Of a stretch of DNA of 64,000 bases, positions 25,986 to 36,884 are shown piece by piece. Source of the stretch: Neobacillus novalis NBRC 102450 (GTDB taxonomy: Bacteria > Bacillota > Bacilli > Bacillales > Cytobacillaceae); the NCBI RefSeq assembly GCF_001591805.1, contig NZ_BCVP01000015.1:1-64000 (forward strand), written 5' to 3'. Within the stretch, counting starts at the first letter, position 1, and every line of letters begins with the position of its first letter. Position numbers and translations under genes: made by a program. The notes beneath the pieces were generated by a model. That model was not told the DNA's origin, searched no databases, and saw only the letters and a program-made list of their open reading frames with translations.

Positions 25986-27965
25986 GTGAAAGACCAATTT
26001 GAATTAATTTCAAAGTACTCGCCACAAGGGGATCAGCCGGAAGCCATTAGGCAATTAATCGAAGGTATCAAGCAAAACAAGCGCCATCAAACACTTCTTG
26101 GTGCGACCGGTACGGGGAAGACATTTACCGTTTCAAACGTGATAAAAGAGGTAAACAAACCGACTTTAGTGATTGCCCATAATAAAACGCTCGCCGGCCA
26201 GCTATATAGTGAGTTTAAAGATTTTTTTCCAAATAATGCCGTTGAGTATTTCGTTAGTTATTATGATTACTATCAGCCAGAAGCCTACGTGCCACAAACT
26301 GATACATTTATTGAAAAAGACGCCAGTATCAACGACGAGATTGATAAACTGCGCCACTCGGCAACTTCTTCTTTATTCGAGCGCAAGGATGTCATTATTA
26401 TTGCCTCAGTATCTTGTATATACGGTCTCGGTTCTCCGGAAGAATATAGTGAGATGGTGCTGTCACTGAGAACCGGGATGGAGATTGAACGCAACCAGCT
26501 GCTTCATCGCTTAGTAGATATTCAATATGAACGAAACGATATTGATTTCAAGCGGGGGACATTCCGGGTTCGCGGCGATGTCGTGGAGATTTTTCCCGTT
26601 TCACGTGATGAGCACTGCATGCGTGTGGAATTTTTCGGTGATGAAATTGATCGCATTCGCGAAGTCGATGCGCTTACAGGTGAAATCATGGCTGAGCGAG
26701 AACACGTTGCGATTTTCCCAGCCTCCCACTTCGTTACCCGAGAAGAGAAGATGCGCGTTGCGATTGAGAATATTGAAAAAGAACTTGAAGAACGGCTTGC
26801 CGTCCTCCGAGCTGAAGATAAATTACTTGAAGCACAAAGGATTGAACAGCGGACTCGTTATGATCTAGAAATGATGCGCGAAATGGGCTTTTGCTCGGGA
26901 ATCGAAAATTACTCGCGCCATCTGACCCTAAGACCAGCGGGTTCAACGCCGTACACACTGCTCGATTATTTTCCAGAAGATTTTCTGATGATCGTCGATG
27001 AGTCGCATGTCACCCTGCCGCAGGTAAGAGGAATGTTCAATGGCGACAAAGCGCGGAAACAAGTGCTTGTCGACCACGGCTTCCGGCTGCCATCGGCGCT
27101 CGATAACCGGCCGCTCACCTTCGATGAATTTGACAAGCACGTTCATAATGCCATCTTTGTTTCGGCAACACCTGGTCCTTATGAATTGGAGCATACACCG
27201 GAAATGGTTCAGCAAATCATTCGTCCGACTGGCCTGCTCGATCCAACAATTGAAGTCCGGCCAATTGAGGGCCAGATTGATGACTTGATAGGTGAAATTC
27301 ACGAGCGGGTGAAGAAAAATGAACGAGTCCTTGTCACGACCTTAACGAAGAAAATGTCCGAGGACTTAACCGATTATTTGAAGGAAATTGGCATCAAGGT
27401 CCAATACCTGCATTCAGAAGTGAAGACGCTCGAACGAATTGAGATTATCCGTGAGCTCCGCATGGGAAAATACGACGTTCTCATCGGAATCAACCTTCTC
27501 CGTGAAGGACTGGATATTCCAGAGGTTTCGCTGATTACGATTCTTGATGCCGACAAGGAAGGCTTCCTCCGGTCGGAACGTTCGTTAATTCAGACGATTG
27601 GCCGTGCTGCACGTAATTCTAACGGTCACGTCATCATGTATGCCGACAAAATCACCAATTCGATGGAACTGGCGATTAGCGAAACGAAGCGGCGCCGTGC
27701 AATTCAAGAGGAATACAATTTGAAGCATGGAATCACACCTACGACGATTCAAAAAGAAATCCGCGATGTCATTCGCGCCACCCATGCGGCCGAAGACCAG
27801 GAGGCATACACACCAGCGGCCTCGTTCGGCAAGATGAGCAAAAAGGAAAAAGAGAAACTGATTGCGACAATGGAAAAAGAAATGAAATTTGAAGCGAAGG
27901 CGCTTAATTTTGAACGTGCCGCCGAGCTTCGTGATTTAATTTTGGAATTGAAAGCGGAAGGATGA
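25986..27965 (+). CDS. uvrB: Excinuclease ABC subunit B
   Basis: 659 residues. UvrB receives DNA from UvrA, verifies damage and recruits UvrC in nucleotide excision repair. Helicase-like motifs are visible: Walker A GATGTGKT (39-46), the beta-hairpin region [16 protein letters not shown] (motif II) and IGRAARN (motif VI). The C-terminal UvrB/UvrC domain is at about 620-655. The start is GTG 25986 behind GGGGAGGAAA. uvrA follows after 9 bp, so the two form one operon. Confidence 0.98.
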   Translation: MKDQFELISKYSPQGDQPEAIRQLIEGIKQNKRHQTLLGATGTGKTFTVSNVIKEVNKPTLVIAHNKTLAGQLYSEFKDFFPNNAVEYFVSYYDYYQPEAYVPQTDTFIEKDASINDEIDKLRHSATSSLFERKDVIIIASVSCIYGLGSPEEYSEMVLSLRTGMEIERNQLLHRLVDIQYERNDIDFKRGTFRVRGDVVEIFPVSRDEHCMRVEFFGDEIDRIREVDALTGEIMAEREHVAIFPASHFVTREEKMRVAIENIEKELEERLAVLRAEDKLLEAQRIEQRTRYDLEMMREMGFCSGIENYSRHLTLRPAGSTPYTLLDYFPEDFLMIVDESHVTLPQVRGMFNGDKARKQVLVDHGFRLPSALDNRPLTFDEFDKHVHNAIFVSATPGPYELEHTPEMVQQIIRPTGLLDPTIEVRPIEGQIDDLIGEIHERVKKNERVLVTTLTKKMSEDLTDYLKEIGIKVQYLHSEVKTLERIEIIRELRMGKYDVLIGINLLREGLDIPEVSLITILDADKEGFLRSERSLIQTIGRAARNSNGHVIMYADKITNSMELAISETKRRRAIQEEYNLKHGITPTTIQKEIRDVIRATHAAEDQEAYTPAASFGKMSKKEKEKLIATMEKEMKFEAKALNFERAAELRDLILELKAEG

Positions 27966-27974
27966 CGTACACAC

Positions 27975-30851
27975 ATGGCAATGGAAAAACTGATTGTGAA
28001 AGGCGCCAGGGCCCACAATTTAAAAAATATTGATGTCACGATTCCGAGAGATAAGCTTGTTGTCTTAACCGGACTTTCCGGTTCGGGAAAGTCCTCACTC
28101 GCGTTTGATACGATTTACGCCGAAGGGCAGCGCCGCTATGTCGAGTCGCTCTCGGCCTATGCGCGGCAATTCCTCGGCCAGATGGATAAGCCAGATGTCG
28201 ATGCCATTGAGGGCCTGTCCCCAGCGATATCAATAGACCAAAAGACAACAAGCCGGAACCCGCGCTCAACAGTCGGGACGGTGACAGAAATCTATGATTA
28301 TTTACGCTTATTATATGCCCGAGTCGGACACCCAACCTGCCCGATTCACAAAATAGAAATCTCATCGCAAACGATTGAGCAAATGGTTGACCGGATTCTC
28401 GATTATCCGGAACGAACAAAAATGCAAATCCTTGCCCCGGTTGTTTCCGGTCGTAAAGGAACGCATGTGAAGGTCTTCGAAGATATTAAAAAACAAGGCT
28501 TTGTCCGTGTTCGTGTCGACGGGGAAATGGTCGATATCGGGGATGAGGTTGAACTGGAAAAAAACAAAAAGCATTCGATTGAAGTGGTCGTCGACCGGAT
28601 TGTCGTTAAGGAAGGGGTTTCCGCGAGGATTGCCGATTCCTTAGAAACGGCCCTAAAGCTTGGCGAAGGAAAAGTCATCGTTGACGTGATGGGCGAGGAA
28701 GAGCTGTTGTTCAGTGAAAACCATGCCTGCCCCATTTGCGGTTTTTCGATTGGAGAACTGGAGCCGCGGATGTTTTCCTTCAATAGTCCCTTCGGTGCTT
28801 GCCCCGAGTGTGACGGGCTCGGTTCCAAGCTTGAAGTCGATGTCGACCTCGTTGTTCCAAATAAGGATTTAACCCTGAAGCAGCATGCGATTGCCCCGTG
28901 GGAGCCGACAAGCTCACAGTATTACCCTCAGCTTTTGGAGGCGGTATGCAATCATTTTGGCGTCGACATGAATATTCCCGTTAAGGATATTCCCGAGCAT
29001 CTGTTTGAAAAAGTTCTCTATGGTTCTGGCCGCGAAAAAATTTACTTCCGCTACGAGAATGATTTTGGCCAAATTCGTGAAGGGAATATTGAATTTGAAG
29101 GGGTTATTCCCAATGTCGAACGCCGCTTTAAGGAAACAAGCTCTGATTATATCCGTGAGCAAATGGAGAAATACATGGGCCAAAAATCATGTCCAACCTG
29201 TAAAGGCTACCGCTTGAAAAAGGAAACCTTAGCAGTCCTGATCAATGGTCACCATATTGCCCATGTGACCGACCTGTCGATTGAAGAAGCGCAGCAATTT
29301 TTTGCCGAATTAAAGCTTTCGGAAAAAGAAATGCAGATTGGGAAGCTGATTTTTCGCGAAATCAGCGAGCGCCTTGGCTTCCTAGTTAATGTCGGACTCG
29401 ATTATTTAACGCTGAGCCGCACGGCTGGTACGCTGTCCGGCGGTGAGGCGCAGCGAATTCGCTTGGCGACACAAATAGGTTCACGATTAACAGGCGTATT
29501 ATATATTTTAGATGAGCCGTCCATCGGGCTCCATCAGCGTGACAATGACCGCTTAATCGGCACGCTGCAAAGCATGCGCGATATAGGCAACACATTAATT
29601 GTTGTCGAGCACGACGAGGATACGATGCTGGCCGCGGACTATTTAATTGATATCGGCCCGGGTGCCGGCGTGCACGGCGGGGAAATTGTCTCAGCGGGAA
29701 CACCTGAAGAAGTAATGGCCGATCCAAATTCGCTGACGGGGCAGTACTTGTCGGGGAAGAAGTTTATCCCTTTACCGCTCGAGCGCCGCAAGCCGGATGG
29801 CCGCTATATTGAAATAAAAGGCGCTTCTGAAAATAATTTAAAAAATGTCAATGCCAAGATTCCGCTCGGGATGTTTATTGCGGTGACCGGTGTATCCGGT
29901 TCCGGAAAAAGTACACTCATTAACGAGATTCTTCATAAATCACTGGCGCAAAAGCTTCATCATGCAAAAACGAAACCAGGGGAACACAAGAATATCAAAG
30001 GCATCGATTATCTAGAAAAAGTGGTCGATGTTGATCAGTCACCAATCGGGAGAACGCCGCGCTCCAATCCGGCGACCTATACCGGTGTCTTCGATGACGT
30101 CCGTGATGTGTTTGCTTCAACGAATGAATCGAAGGTGCGCGGTTATAAAAAAGGCCGCTTCAGCTTTAATGTCAAGGGCGGCCGCTGTGAAGCCTGCCGC
30201 GGCGATGGGATAATTAAAATAGAAATGCACTTTTTACCAGATGTGTATGTTCCTTGCGAAATTTGCCACGGCAAGCGTTATAACCGGGAAACACTGGAAG
30301 TGAAGTACAAAGGGAAGAATATTTCTGATATTCTTGATATGACCGTTGAGGCAGCTGTTGAATTTTTTGAAAACATTCCAAAAATCAGCCGCAAGCTGCA
30401 GACAATTTTGGATGTCGGTCTCGGCTATGTCAAACTTGGCCAGCCGGCAACAACACTGTCCGGAGGCGAGGCCCAGCGTGTCAAGCTTGCCTCTGAGCTC
30501 CATCGTCGTTCTAACGGAAAATCCTTTTACATTTTAGACGAGCCGACAACTGGTCTCCATGTTGATGATATTTCGCGATTGCTTGTTGTGCTGCAGCGTT
30601 TAGTTGAAAATGGAGACACCGTTTTGGTCATCGAACATAATCTTGACGTCATTAAGGCGGCTGATTATCTTATCGACCTTGGCCCAGAAGGCGGAGACAA
30701 GGGCGGGATGATCATCGCAACGGGAACACCGGAAAAGGTTGCAGAAGCCCCAGAATCTTATACGGGCAGGTATCTAAAACCGATTCTCGAGCGAGACCGC
30801 TTACGAATGAAACAGCAAATTGAAGAGAAAGAAATGACCGTAAAAAGCTAA
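27975..30851 (+). CDS. uvrA: Excinuclease ABC subunit A
   Basis: 958 residues. UvrA is the damage-sensing ATPase of excision repair. It has two ABC modules: Walker A at GLSGSGKSS (33-41) and GVSGSGKST, and signatures [12 protein letters not shown] and [12 protein letters not shown]. Two zinc modules are seen as CPIC..CPEC and CEAC..CEIC. ATG 27975 is used; ATG 27981 two codons later is possible. It ends in a strong terminator that partly overlaps its last codons. Confidence 0.98.
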   Translation: MAMEKLIVKGARAHNLKNIDVTIPRDKLVVLTGLSGSGKSSLAFDTIYAEGQRRYVESLSAYARQFLGQMDKPDVDAIEGLSPAISIDQKTTSRNPRSTVGTVTEIYDYLRLLYARVGHPTCPIHKIEISSQTIEQMVDRILDYPERTKMQILAPVVSGRKGTHVKVFEDIKKQGFVRVRVDGEMVDIGDEVELEKNKKHSIEVVVDRIVVKEGVSARIADSLETALKLGEGKVIVDVMGEEELLFSENHACPICGFSIGELEPRMFSFNSPFGACPECDGLGSKLEVDVDLVVPNKDLTLKQHAIAPWEPTSSQYYPQLLEAVCNHFGVDMNIPVKDIPEHLFEKVLYGSGREKIYFRYENDFGQIREGNIEFEGVIPNVERRFKETSSDYIREQMEKYMGQKSCPTCKGYRLKKETLAVLINGHHIAHVTDLSIEEAQQFFAELKLSEKEMQIGKLIFREISERLGFLVNVGLDYLTLSRTAGTLSGGEAQRIRLATQIGSRLTGVLYILDEPSIGLHQRDNDRLIGTLQSMRDIGNTLIVVEHDEDTMLAADYLIDIGPGAGVHGGEIVSAGTPEEVMADPNSLTGQYLSGKKFIPLPLERRKPDGRYIEIKGASENNLKNVNAKIPLGMFIAVTGVSGSGKSTLINEILHKSLAQKLHHAKTKPGEHKNIKGIDYLEKVVDVDQSPIGRTPRSNPATYTGVFDDVRDVFASTNESKVRGYKKGRFSFNVKGGRCEACRGDGIIKIEMHFLPDVYVPCEICHGKRYNRETLEVKYKGKNISDILDMTVEAAVEFFENIPKISRKLQTILDVGLGYVKLGQPATTLSGGEAQRVKLASELHRRSNGKSFYILDEPTTGLHVDDISRLLVVLQRLVENGDTVLVIEHNLDVIKAADYLIDLGPEGGDKGGMIIATGTPEKVAEAPESYTGRYLKPILERDRLRMKQQIEEKEMTVKS

Positions 30852-30875
30852 AACTTTATGTTTTAGCTTTTTTTT
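30842..30875 (+). terminator. Terminator of uvrBA
   Basis: AAAGCTAAAAC and GTTTTAGCTTT pair around a 5-base loop with a run of nine T. Confidence 0.9.
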
Positions 30876-30930
30876 ATTGGAGAAGCCAGCCGGATAAAGA
30901 TGCAGGTCGAATTCCCGTTGCTGGAATCCA

Positions 30931-31080
30931 GGTTTGGCGGAATAAATGGAGAAGTTGGCGAAATCCCATCACAGTTTGGCGAAAACCGGGCTCAGTTTGG
31001 CGAAATACGTGCCCAGTTTGGCGAAATGCAATCAAAGTTTGGCGAAATTAATCCGAAAGTTGGCGAAATCCCGGCCACCA
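30931..31080. repeat. 21-bp periodic repeat array B
   Basis: Seven units with core AGTTTGGCGAAAT. TTGGCG starts at 30934, 30955, 30976, 30997, 31018, 31039 and 31060, every step exactly 21 bp. The segments between cores vary. The reverse strand reads ATTTCGCCAAACT, which shares TTCGCCAA with array A. It begins about 55 bp after the uvrA terminator. An ORF at 30900-31139 exists only because 21 bp is seven codons; I do not call it a gene. Confidence 0.9.
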
Positions 31081-31110
31081 ATCACCTTTTTCAAAAAAAG
31101 GTGATTTTTT
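31079..31110. terminator. Hairpin after array B
   Basis: AATCACCTTTTT and AAAAAAAGGTGATT form a stem with a short loop, followed by T6. It directly abuts the last 21-bp unit, though no gene ends here. Confidence 0.7.
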
Positions 31111-31130
31111 ATGTAATGACATTCGCAAAA

Positions 31131-31159
31131 TTGAAATAATTTTGAAATATTAGTAGAAT
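31131..31159 (+). promoter_or_regulatory. Sigma-A promoter of the permease pair
   Basis: TTGAAA and TAGAAT are separated by 17 bp, 33 bp upstream of the first permease start. Confidence 0.6.
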
Positions 31160-31191
31160 AGTAGATGATTCCAAAAAAAGGAGATAAATAG

Positions 31192-32133
31192 ATGATTTTG
31201 CGTAATATTTTTCACCAGACCCTTTTATGGCTGATAACCATCATCCTGTTTCTGACACTCTTATTCCTGCCGCGCACAGCCGCCTATGAAACCGGGGCCG
31301 GCGGCATGTATAAATCGGCGACCTCTAGTTATACCGTCGGCGACCATGTCAACCAATTTAAGGAGTTTTTTCAATACATTAAGGAAAATAAAGGCCTTGG
31401 CACCGTTTATAACGGGGTCTCGCTTTCAGAAAATATTTGGCGCACCTTCCAAAAAAGCATGCTGATTACCATTCCCGCCCTATTCCTAGGCTTTTTCCTC
31501 GGCATCGCCAAAGGGGTTTTCGACTACCGGATTCGCAATCGAAGAGGGAAACTGTTTGGGGTTAATACAACAAGATTCTTTCTCTCGATTCCGGATTTAT
31601 TTTTGATCATTGCCTTGCAGCTTCTGATTATGGAAGGCTTTGAGGCCGGTCTGCTTCCACATATTGTCGTTTATGGCAGCGACCAGCCGAGTGTCGTCAT
31701 CTTAGATATTATCTTTCTAGCGATTTATCCGTTATTTTACATAGCCAATATTACTTTTTTCAGCATCCGTGACGAGCAGGGAATGGATTACATACGGACG
31801 GCCTTTTCTAAAGGAACCTCCTCCTTTAAGGTATTGTACCGCCACGTCTTGAAAAATTGCTTTGTCAAAATTTTAAGCCATACCAATACGATTACTCTAT
31901 ATGCGCTCTCAAACTTATTCATCGTCGAATTCCTGACAAATTATCGCGGCGCCGCCTATTTTTTTTACGAAACGGTTACGTCGCCGAAAGCCTTCATGGT
32001 TGGACAGGACTTCTCAATTGCGGTATACCCGGCAGCAGGATATGTTATCCTCTTTACCGCTGTGATTTATCTGGCGAAGGTTCTTAGTGAAATCGCAAGA
32101 GGCTTAGTATCGCCTTTGGAAAGGAAGGAATAG
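31192..32133 (+). CDS. OppB/DppB-like ABC transporter permease
   Basis: 313 residues. An N-terminal helix (about 8-28) and an external segment of about 65 residues precede five further helices. The BPD_transp_1 coupling-loop motif is seen around FSKGTSSFKVLYRHVLKN. The layout matches the first permease of peptide or nickel importers. AAAAGGAG precedes the ATG. The second permease follows after 2 bp, but there is no binding protein or ATPase gene in the cluster. Confidence 0.83.
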   Translation: MILRNIFHQTLLWLITIILFLTLLFLPRTAAYETGAGGMYKSATSSYTVGDHVNQFKEFFQYIKENKGLGTVYNGVSLSENIWRTFQKSMLITIPALFLGFFLGIAKGVFDYRIRNRRGKLFGVNTTRFFLSIPDLFLIIALQLLIMEGFEAGLLPHIVVYGSDQPSVVILDIIFLAIYPLFYIANITFFSIRDEQGMDYIRTAFSKGTSSFKVLYRHVLKNCFVKILSHTNTITLYALSNLFIVEFLTNYRGAAYFFYETVTSPKAFMVGQDFSIAVYPAAGYVILFTAVIYLAKVLSEIARGLVSPLERKE

Positions 32134-32135
32134 AA

Positions 32136-33041
32136 TTGAAGAATTGGAAGCTTTGGATTAGTTCGCTCTTTTTACTAGTTTTACTGATTGTCGTGTTCGC
32201 CGGGCCGTCTTTGCCGTTTGTCGATAACCAATTAAAGCAACATGGTGTGATCAAAACCGAAACAGGATCCTTTATTCTGCCGCCGATTCCACCGCGGGAA
32301 GGCTTCCCGCTAGGCAGTAATCATAAAGGCGTCGATGTTCTCAGTCTGATTATTATGGGGGCGAAAGAAACATTGACCATCGTCATCCTGGTCGTGGTCA
32401 TCCGCTATGTATTGGCCATCCCGTTAGCCATCGGCGGGTTTTATTCGAAACTGCTGGAAAAAATACTGCAGGGCTGGCAGCAGCTGTTTTCCTTTATGCC
32501 GCCGATCTTTTTTGTGACCTTTTTCGTGACACTGCCGCTGATTTTTTTTTCCAAGGAAAGAGGATTGTGGGTCATTCTTGTGATTGCGATGCTTGAAACG
32601 GGGAGGGTGGCCGAGATTATCCTGCAAAATTTGAAGGAAACAAAGAAACGGCCGTATATTGAAGCCGGAATTGTCGCTGGCGGGACGCCGCTAAGGCTGT
32701 TTAAAAACTATTATATGCCTGTCGTGATTCCGCATCTGATTATTTTAATTGTTAATGATATTGGCAGGGTGCTTTTCTTGCTGGCGCAGCTGGGCGTTGT
32801 TCATGTCTATGTTACCCATACGTTTATAACGAATCAGTGGGGTGCCTATGAAGTCGTAAATACCTCTCTTGCTTGGCCAACGATGTTTGAAAAAATCACG
32901 GCGGATATTTTCTCCTATCAGTGGATTCCGTTTTCCGTAATTGGTGCAATTGCCGTGACGATTTACACCTTTAATTTGTTCGCCGATGGCTTGCAAAAGT
33001 TTTTTGAAAATAAATACCGGACCTACCGCGCGGATTTATAA
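32136..33041 (+). CDS. OppC/DppC-like ABC transporter permease
   Basis: 301 residues and about six helices. It starts with a membrane segment followed by an external PPIPPREGFPLGSNHKG stretch, a recognisable OppC-type signature (PxxxHPLGTDxxG in relatives). The coupling loop is near AGIVAGGTPLRLFKNYYMP. The start is TTG 32136 with AAGGAAGG about 8 bp upstream. The ATPases needed must be encoded elsewhere. The next gene is unrelated. Confidence 0.83.
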   Translation: MKNWKLWISSLFLLVLLIVVFAGPSLPFVDNQLKQHGVIKTETGSFILPPIPPREGFPLGSNHKGVDVLSLIIMGAKETLTIVILVVVIRYVLAIPLAIGGFYSKLLEKILQGWQQLFSFMPPIFFVTFFVTLPLIFFSKERGLWVILVIAMLETGRVAEIILQNLKETKKRPYIEAGIVAGGTPLRLFKNYYMPVVIPHLIILIVNDIGRVLFLLAQLGVVHVYVTHTFITNQWGAYEVVNTSLAWPTMFEKITADIFSYQWIPFSVIGAIAVTIYTFNLFADGLQKFFENKYRTYRADL

Positions 33042-33104
33042 TTTTAAAAAAACTGAAACCTTCAGCTTTCCCTTCCGTAAATATAGGATAGAGGTGATGA
33101 CGAT

Positions 33105-33419
33105 ATGGATACAAGAAAAGTGCTTTCAAGTTTGTGTTATTTTAGTATTTTTTTCGCAGGGTTTCTTTTTCCGCTGGTAGTCTACTTTGCAACAGGGGAT
33201 GAAGTGACAAAAACACATGCGAAGAAATCACTGTTATCGCATTTAATTCCATTGATTCCGACACCGCTGATTGTTGCTGCTGTCTGGCATGATATTGCTA
33301 CCCTTCACGATCAGGTTCCTGCTTTTACGATTATAAGTATTGTCGCATTAATGCTGATTTGGATTATTGTTCTCATTTGGAATATTGTAAAAGGCGTAAA
33401 GGTCCTTACAGCTGAATAA
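33105..33419 (+). CDS. DUF4870-type small membrane protein
   Basis: 104 residues with three hydrophobic helices and the LSSLCYFSIFFAGFLFPL opening typical of the DUF4870/Tic20-like family. Function is unknown. AGAGGTGATG lies before the ATG. In B. subtilis a membrane protein of this sort (YvlA) sits beside yvlB; I think this is its counterpart but am not certain. Confidence 0.7.
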   Translation: MDTRKVLSSLCYFSIFFAGFLFPLVVYFATGDEVTKTHAKKSLLSHLIPLIPTPLIVAAVWHDIATLHDQVPAFTIISIVALMLIWIIVLIWNIVKGVKVLTAE

Positions 33420-33458
33420 GCTTTAAGAGAGAAAAATTTTATATTTGAGGTGGAGACC

Positions 33459-34568
33459 ATGAAAGAGGAACGAAAACGTATTTTAAAAATGGTGGAAGAA
33501 GGAAAGCTTCCAGTTGACGAAGCCTTAACATTGCTGGAAGAACTGGAAAAAGCCCAGAAGACGATGGAAGAGAAGCAAGAGCAAATTGTGAACGAGCTGT
33601 CAACGGCCGTCCAATTTGAGGAAGCGAAAAAGGAAGAGCCTTTCCAGGCGAAATACCAATCGACAAAGGATAAGATTTTTGACTTTGTCGACAGTGCTTT
33701 GAAAAAAATAAAAGACTTGGATTTTGACTTGAACTTCGGACAATCCGTTGATATTTCCCATATCTTTCACCAAGCGGACGTCGATCTAAAGGATCTGGAC
33801 ATTGATGTCGCAAATGGTTCCGTTAAGATAGCGGCCTGGGATCAGCCGGACGTCAGGATTGAATGCCAGGCGAAGGTTTACCGCGTCGACAATCAGGATC
33901 AGGCACGGCATAACTTTTTAAGAGATGTAAATTTTTCAGCCGACAATCAGAAATTACGGTTTATAACCCAGCAAAAATGGATGAAGGTGGAAGCTATCAT
34001 TCTTGTACCAAAAGCGCAATATGAGCGGGTTCGCATTCGGATGTTCAATGGTGCAGTTACTGGTGAAGAAATGGATGTCCATGACCTGCGCGTGAAAACT
34101 GCTAATGGAAAAATCAGCCTTAACCGCTTGAACGGAAAAAAAGCAGAGATTGAAACAGCGAACGGAAAAATCAACATGACGAGCAGTCAATTCGATGACC
34201 TTGAGGCCGAGACAATTAACGGTGCTATTAACCTTGATGGTGATTTCAAAAGGGTTGAAACGCAGTCCTTTAATGGAAATATCAGCTGCAAATTAAGTGG
34301 GAATCGTGCAGAATTGCTTCAAGCAAAAGCAACAACGGGCGGCATTGACTTGCTTGTCCCTGAGGGCGCGCCTATCAATGGCGAGTTTAAAACCAATCTG
34401 GGCGGCTTTAATTTAAACCTTGTCGGCGTCCAGGTTCTTGAGGAGAAAAGCGAAATGATTCAGAAATCGCTTCGCTTCCAATCCGTCAACCATCCTGATA
34501 AAATGGTAAGAATCTACGCTGATACAAAAACGGGCTCGATTTCAATTCAAAAATCACTTGAAGAATAA
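33459..34568 (+). CDS. yvlB: YvlB-like DUF4097 protein
   Basis: 369 residues. Residues 1-40 form an SHOCT-like helical pair (RILKMVEEGKLPVDEALTLL), followed by a coiled, charged linker and then a beta-helical DUF4097 region with regularly spaced NG/NGK turns (TANGKISLNRLNG, then ETANGKINM). DUF4097 proteins are often linked to envelope stress. Only the family is known, not a reaction. ATG 33459 is used with GAGGTGGAG upstream; GTG 33450 is in frame. Confidence 0.8.
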   Translation: MKEERKRILKMVEEGKLPVDEALTLLEELEKAQKTMEEKQEQIVNELSTAVQFEEAKKEEPFQAKYQSTKDKIFDFVDSALKKIKDLDFDLNFGQSVDISHIFHQADVDLKDLDIDVANGSVKIAAWDQPDVRIECQAKVYRVDNQDQARHNFLRDVNFSADNQKLRFITQQKWMKVEAIILVPKAQYERVRIRMFNGAVTGEEMDVHDLRVKTANGKISLNRLNGKKAEIETANGKINMTSSQFDDLEAETINGAINLDGDFKRVETQSFNGNISCKLSGNRAELLQAKATTGGIDLLVPEGAPINGEFKTNLGGFNLNLVGVQVLEEKSEMIQKSLRFQSVNHPDKMVRIYADTKTGSISIQKSLEE

Positions 34569-34585
34569 CTAGGGGACAAGAGAAA

Positions 34586-34951
34586 ATGAGATGGCTGATT
34601 GGATGTTTGATTAATGCGGTTTTGTTTATGGCACTTGCGGGCTATTTTCACGAAAGCTTTTACTTAACAGGGTTTATGGCCGCACTTCAGGCAAGCATTT
34701 TATTATCCATCTTAAATGTGCTGGTGCGCCCGCTCCTGATTTTGTTTACCCTGCCGGTAACGATATTAACGATGGGATTGTTTTTATTTGTCATCAATGC
34801 CATCACGCTTGAACTGACGGATTGGCTGATGGGATCGTCGTTCGAGATTCACGGCTTCGGGATGGCCATGTTTTTTGCGGTGCTGATGTCGCTCGTCAAC
34901 TTAGTCATTCAGAAAACGATTCTGGAACCTTCAAGGAAATCAAAGCATTAA
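34586..34951 (+). CDS. yvlD: YvlD-like phage-holin-family membrane protein
   Basis: 121 residues with four membrane helices. The motif NVLVRPLLILFTLPVTI near residue 47 is diagnostic of the YvlD/phage holin 4 superfamily. The family is widespread and has no proven holin activity in chromosomes; the name is by homology. It lies 17 bp after yvlB, as in B. subtilis. Confidence 0.85.
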   Translation: MRWLIGCLINAVLFMALAGYFHESFYLTGFMAALQASILLSILNVLVRPLLILFTLPVTILTMGLFLFVINAITLELTDWLMGSSFEIHGFGMAMFFAVLMSLVNLVIQKTILEPSRKSKH

Positions 34952-34954
34952 TTA

Positions 34955-34996
34955 AGCGAGTGCGCGCTGCTGCCAAGTGGTGCGCACTTATTTATT
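34955..34996 (+). terminator. Terminator between yvlD and hprK
   Basis: AGTGCGC (34959-34965) pairs with GCGCACT (34982-34988), with the TTATTTATTTG tail. Confidence 0.6.
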
Positions 34997-35089
34997 TGCT
35001 TTTTCGAATAACTTCCGTTTGGTTCTTTTTCAAAAAATGCTAAAATAAGAGATAGTGAAAAAAATAGTCCGTGTAGAGGAGGAAGCTTC

Positions 35090-36025
35090 TTGCCAAAAGT
35101 ACGCACCAAAGATATATTAGAAAAATTTCAGCTTGAATTGGTCAGTGGTGAAGAGGGCATCAATCGCCCAATCCCCACGAGTGATATCTCACGGCCGGGA
35201 ATTGAAATTGCCGGATATTTTGAATTTTATCCAGCAGAGCGAATCCAGCTGTTAGGGAAAACAGAACTATCCTTTTTCGAAGAGCTTCCCGAAAGCGAAC
35301 GAATTTCAAGAATGGAGCGATTATGCACCGATATCACCCCAGCGATTATTGTCACCCGGGATATTGATGTTCCAGTGGAGTTAATTGAAGCATCGGAACG
35401 TGAATCGGTCCCTGTCCTTAGGACAAGCATGAAAACGACGCGCTTTTCAAGCCGGTTAACGAACTTTTTAGAAAGTCAGCTTGCGCCAACGACGGCGGTC
35501 CACGGTGTATTAGTGGATGTTTATGGAATAGGTGTGCTGATTACTGGAAAAAGCGGCGTCGGAAAAAGCGAAACAGCGCTGGAGCTGGTCAAGCGCGGTC
35601 ACCGGCTCGTTGCTGACGATTGTGTAGAAATTCGCCAGGAAGATCAGGATACCCTTGTTGGTACATCACCAGGGTTAATCGAACATTTACTGGAAATCCG
35701 CGGTTTAGGTATTATCAATGTCATGACGCTGTTTGGTGCCGGAGCTGTCCGCAGCAATAAGCGCATCACGCTCATCATGGATTTAGAAATTTGGGATTCC
35801 AAAAAGCAGTACGACCGCCTGGGTTTGGATGAAGAAAAAGTGAAGATTATTGACACCTACGTTACAAAGCTGACAGTTCCCGTTCGCCCAGGACGAAACC
35901 TCGCTGTTATTATTGAAGTAGCAGCGATGAATTTCCGTTTAAAACGAATGGGCGTGAATGCGGCGCAGCAATTTACGGAACGACTTTCCGATGTGATTGA
36001 CGAAGGGGAACAGGAAGATATTTAA
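35090..36025 (+). CDS. hprK: HPr kinase/phosphorylase
   Basis: 311 residues. It phosphorylates HPr and Crh at Ser46 in response to glycolytic intermediates, producing the CcpA corepressor, and removes the phosphate when carbon is poor. Walker A is GKSGVGKS (153-160). The family signature [17 protein letters not shown] is at about 203-219. The start is TTG 35090 behind AGAGGAGG. Its substrate gene crh and targets such as cggR-gapA lie in the same window. Confidence 0.97.
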   Translation: MPKVRTKDILEKFQLELVSGEEGINRPIPTSDISRPGIEIAGYFEFYPAERIQLLGKTELSFFEELPESERISRMERLCTDITPAIIVTRDIDVPVELIEASERESVPVLRTSMKTTRFSSRLTNFLESQLAPTTAVHGVLVDVYGIGVLITGKSGVGKSETALELVKRGHRLVADDCVEIRQEDQDTLVGTSPGLIEHLLEIRGLGIINVMTLFGAGAVRSNKRITLIMDLEIWDSKKQYDRLGLDEEKVKIIDTYVTKLTVPVRPGRNLAVIIEVAAMNFRLKRMGVNAAQQFTERLSDVIDEGEQEDI

Positions 36026-36045
36026 GGGAAAAAGGAGAAAGAGAG

Positions 36046-36864
36046 ATGAACGAAATAATTGAACCGCTTAACCCGATTGCCTTTAAGCTTGGACCGATTC
36101 CGGTGCATTGGTACGGAATCATTATTGGTTCAGGTTTGGCACTCGCCCTGTTCCTTGCGATTAGAGAAGGAAATCGCCGGGGGCTTCCGAAGGACTTATT
36201 TGCTGATTTGATGCTTTGGGCAATTCCGATTGCGATTATTTCCGCCCGGATTTATTATGTAATTTTTGAATGGAAGTATTATGTCAAACATCCAATTGAC
36301 ATCCCGCAGATTTGGACGGGCGGGATTGCCATTCACGGCGCGTTGATTGGTGCCGTAATTACCACGATTGTTTTTTCCAAAAAACGAGGAATTTCTTTTT
36401 GGAAAATTGTCGATATTGCGGCCCCAAGTATTATTCTTGGCCAGGCGATTGGCCGCTGGGGCAATTTCATGAACCAGGAGGCACACGGCGGTGAAGTAAG
36501 TCTTAGTTTTCTCCAAAGTCTGCATTTGCCGGACTTTATTATCAACCAAATGTATATTGAAGGGGTCTATTATCACCCTACGTTCTTATATGAATCTGTT
36601 TGGGATTTTGCCGGCTTTTTCTTATTAATTTTTCTCCGGCGTGTGAATTTCCGCCGCGGTGAGCTGTTTCTCTCCTATGTCATTTGGTATTCCATCGGCC
36701 GCTATTTTGTCGAAGGCTTACGGACAGATAGTTTAATGCTTGGCAGCCTGCGGATGGCGCAAACGATTTCGATTGCCTTGATCGTTGGAGCGATAGCGAT
36801 TTTACTTTATCGACGTCAAAAGAAAATGGCAGAGGCCCGTTACTTAGATCAAGCGAATTTGTAG
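36046..36864 (+). CDS. lgt: Phosphatidylglycerol:prolipoprotein diacylglyceryl transferase
   Basis: 272 residues and about seven membrane helices. It transfers diacylglycerol to the lipobox Cys of prolipoproteins. The signature [14 protein letters not shown] near residue 138 and the His in HPTFLYES are present, as is [14 protein letters not shown] near residue 217. It lies 20 bp downstream of hprK in the conserved hprK-lgt order. Confidence 0.96.
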   Translation: MNEIIEPLNPIAFKLGPIPVHWYGIIIGSGLALALFLAIREGNRRGLPKDLFADLMLWAIPIAIISARIYYVIFEWKYYVKHPIDIPQIWTGGIAIHGALIGAVITTIVFSKKRGISFWKIVDIAAPSIILGQAIGRWGNFMNQEAHGGEVSLSFLQSLHLPDFIINQMYIEGVYYHPTFLYESVWDFAGFFLLIFLRRVNFRRGELFLSYVIWYSIGRYFVEGLRTDSLMLGSLRMAQTISIALIVGAIAILLYRRQKKMAEARYLDQANL

Positions 36865-36884
36865 TGAATGGAGGGAGTTTGGGA

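Noticed and set aside
30900..31139. ORF over array B as a heptad-repeat protein gene
   Set aside because: No ribosome-binding site, and the open frame follows from the 21-bp period. Similar open frames cross arrays A, C and E in unrelated reading frames and peptides.
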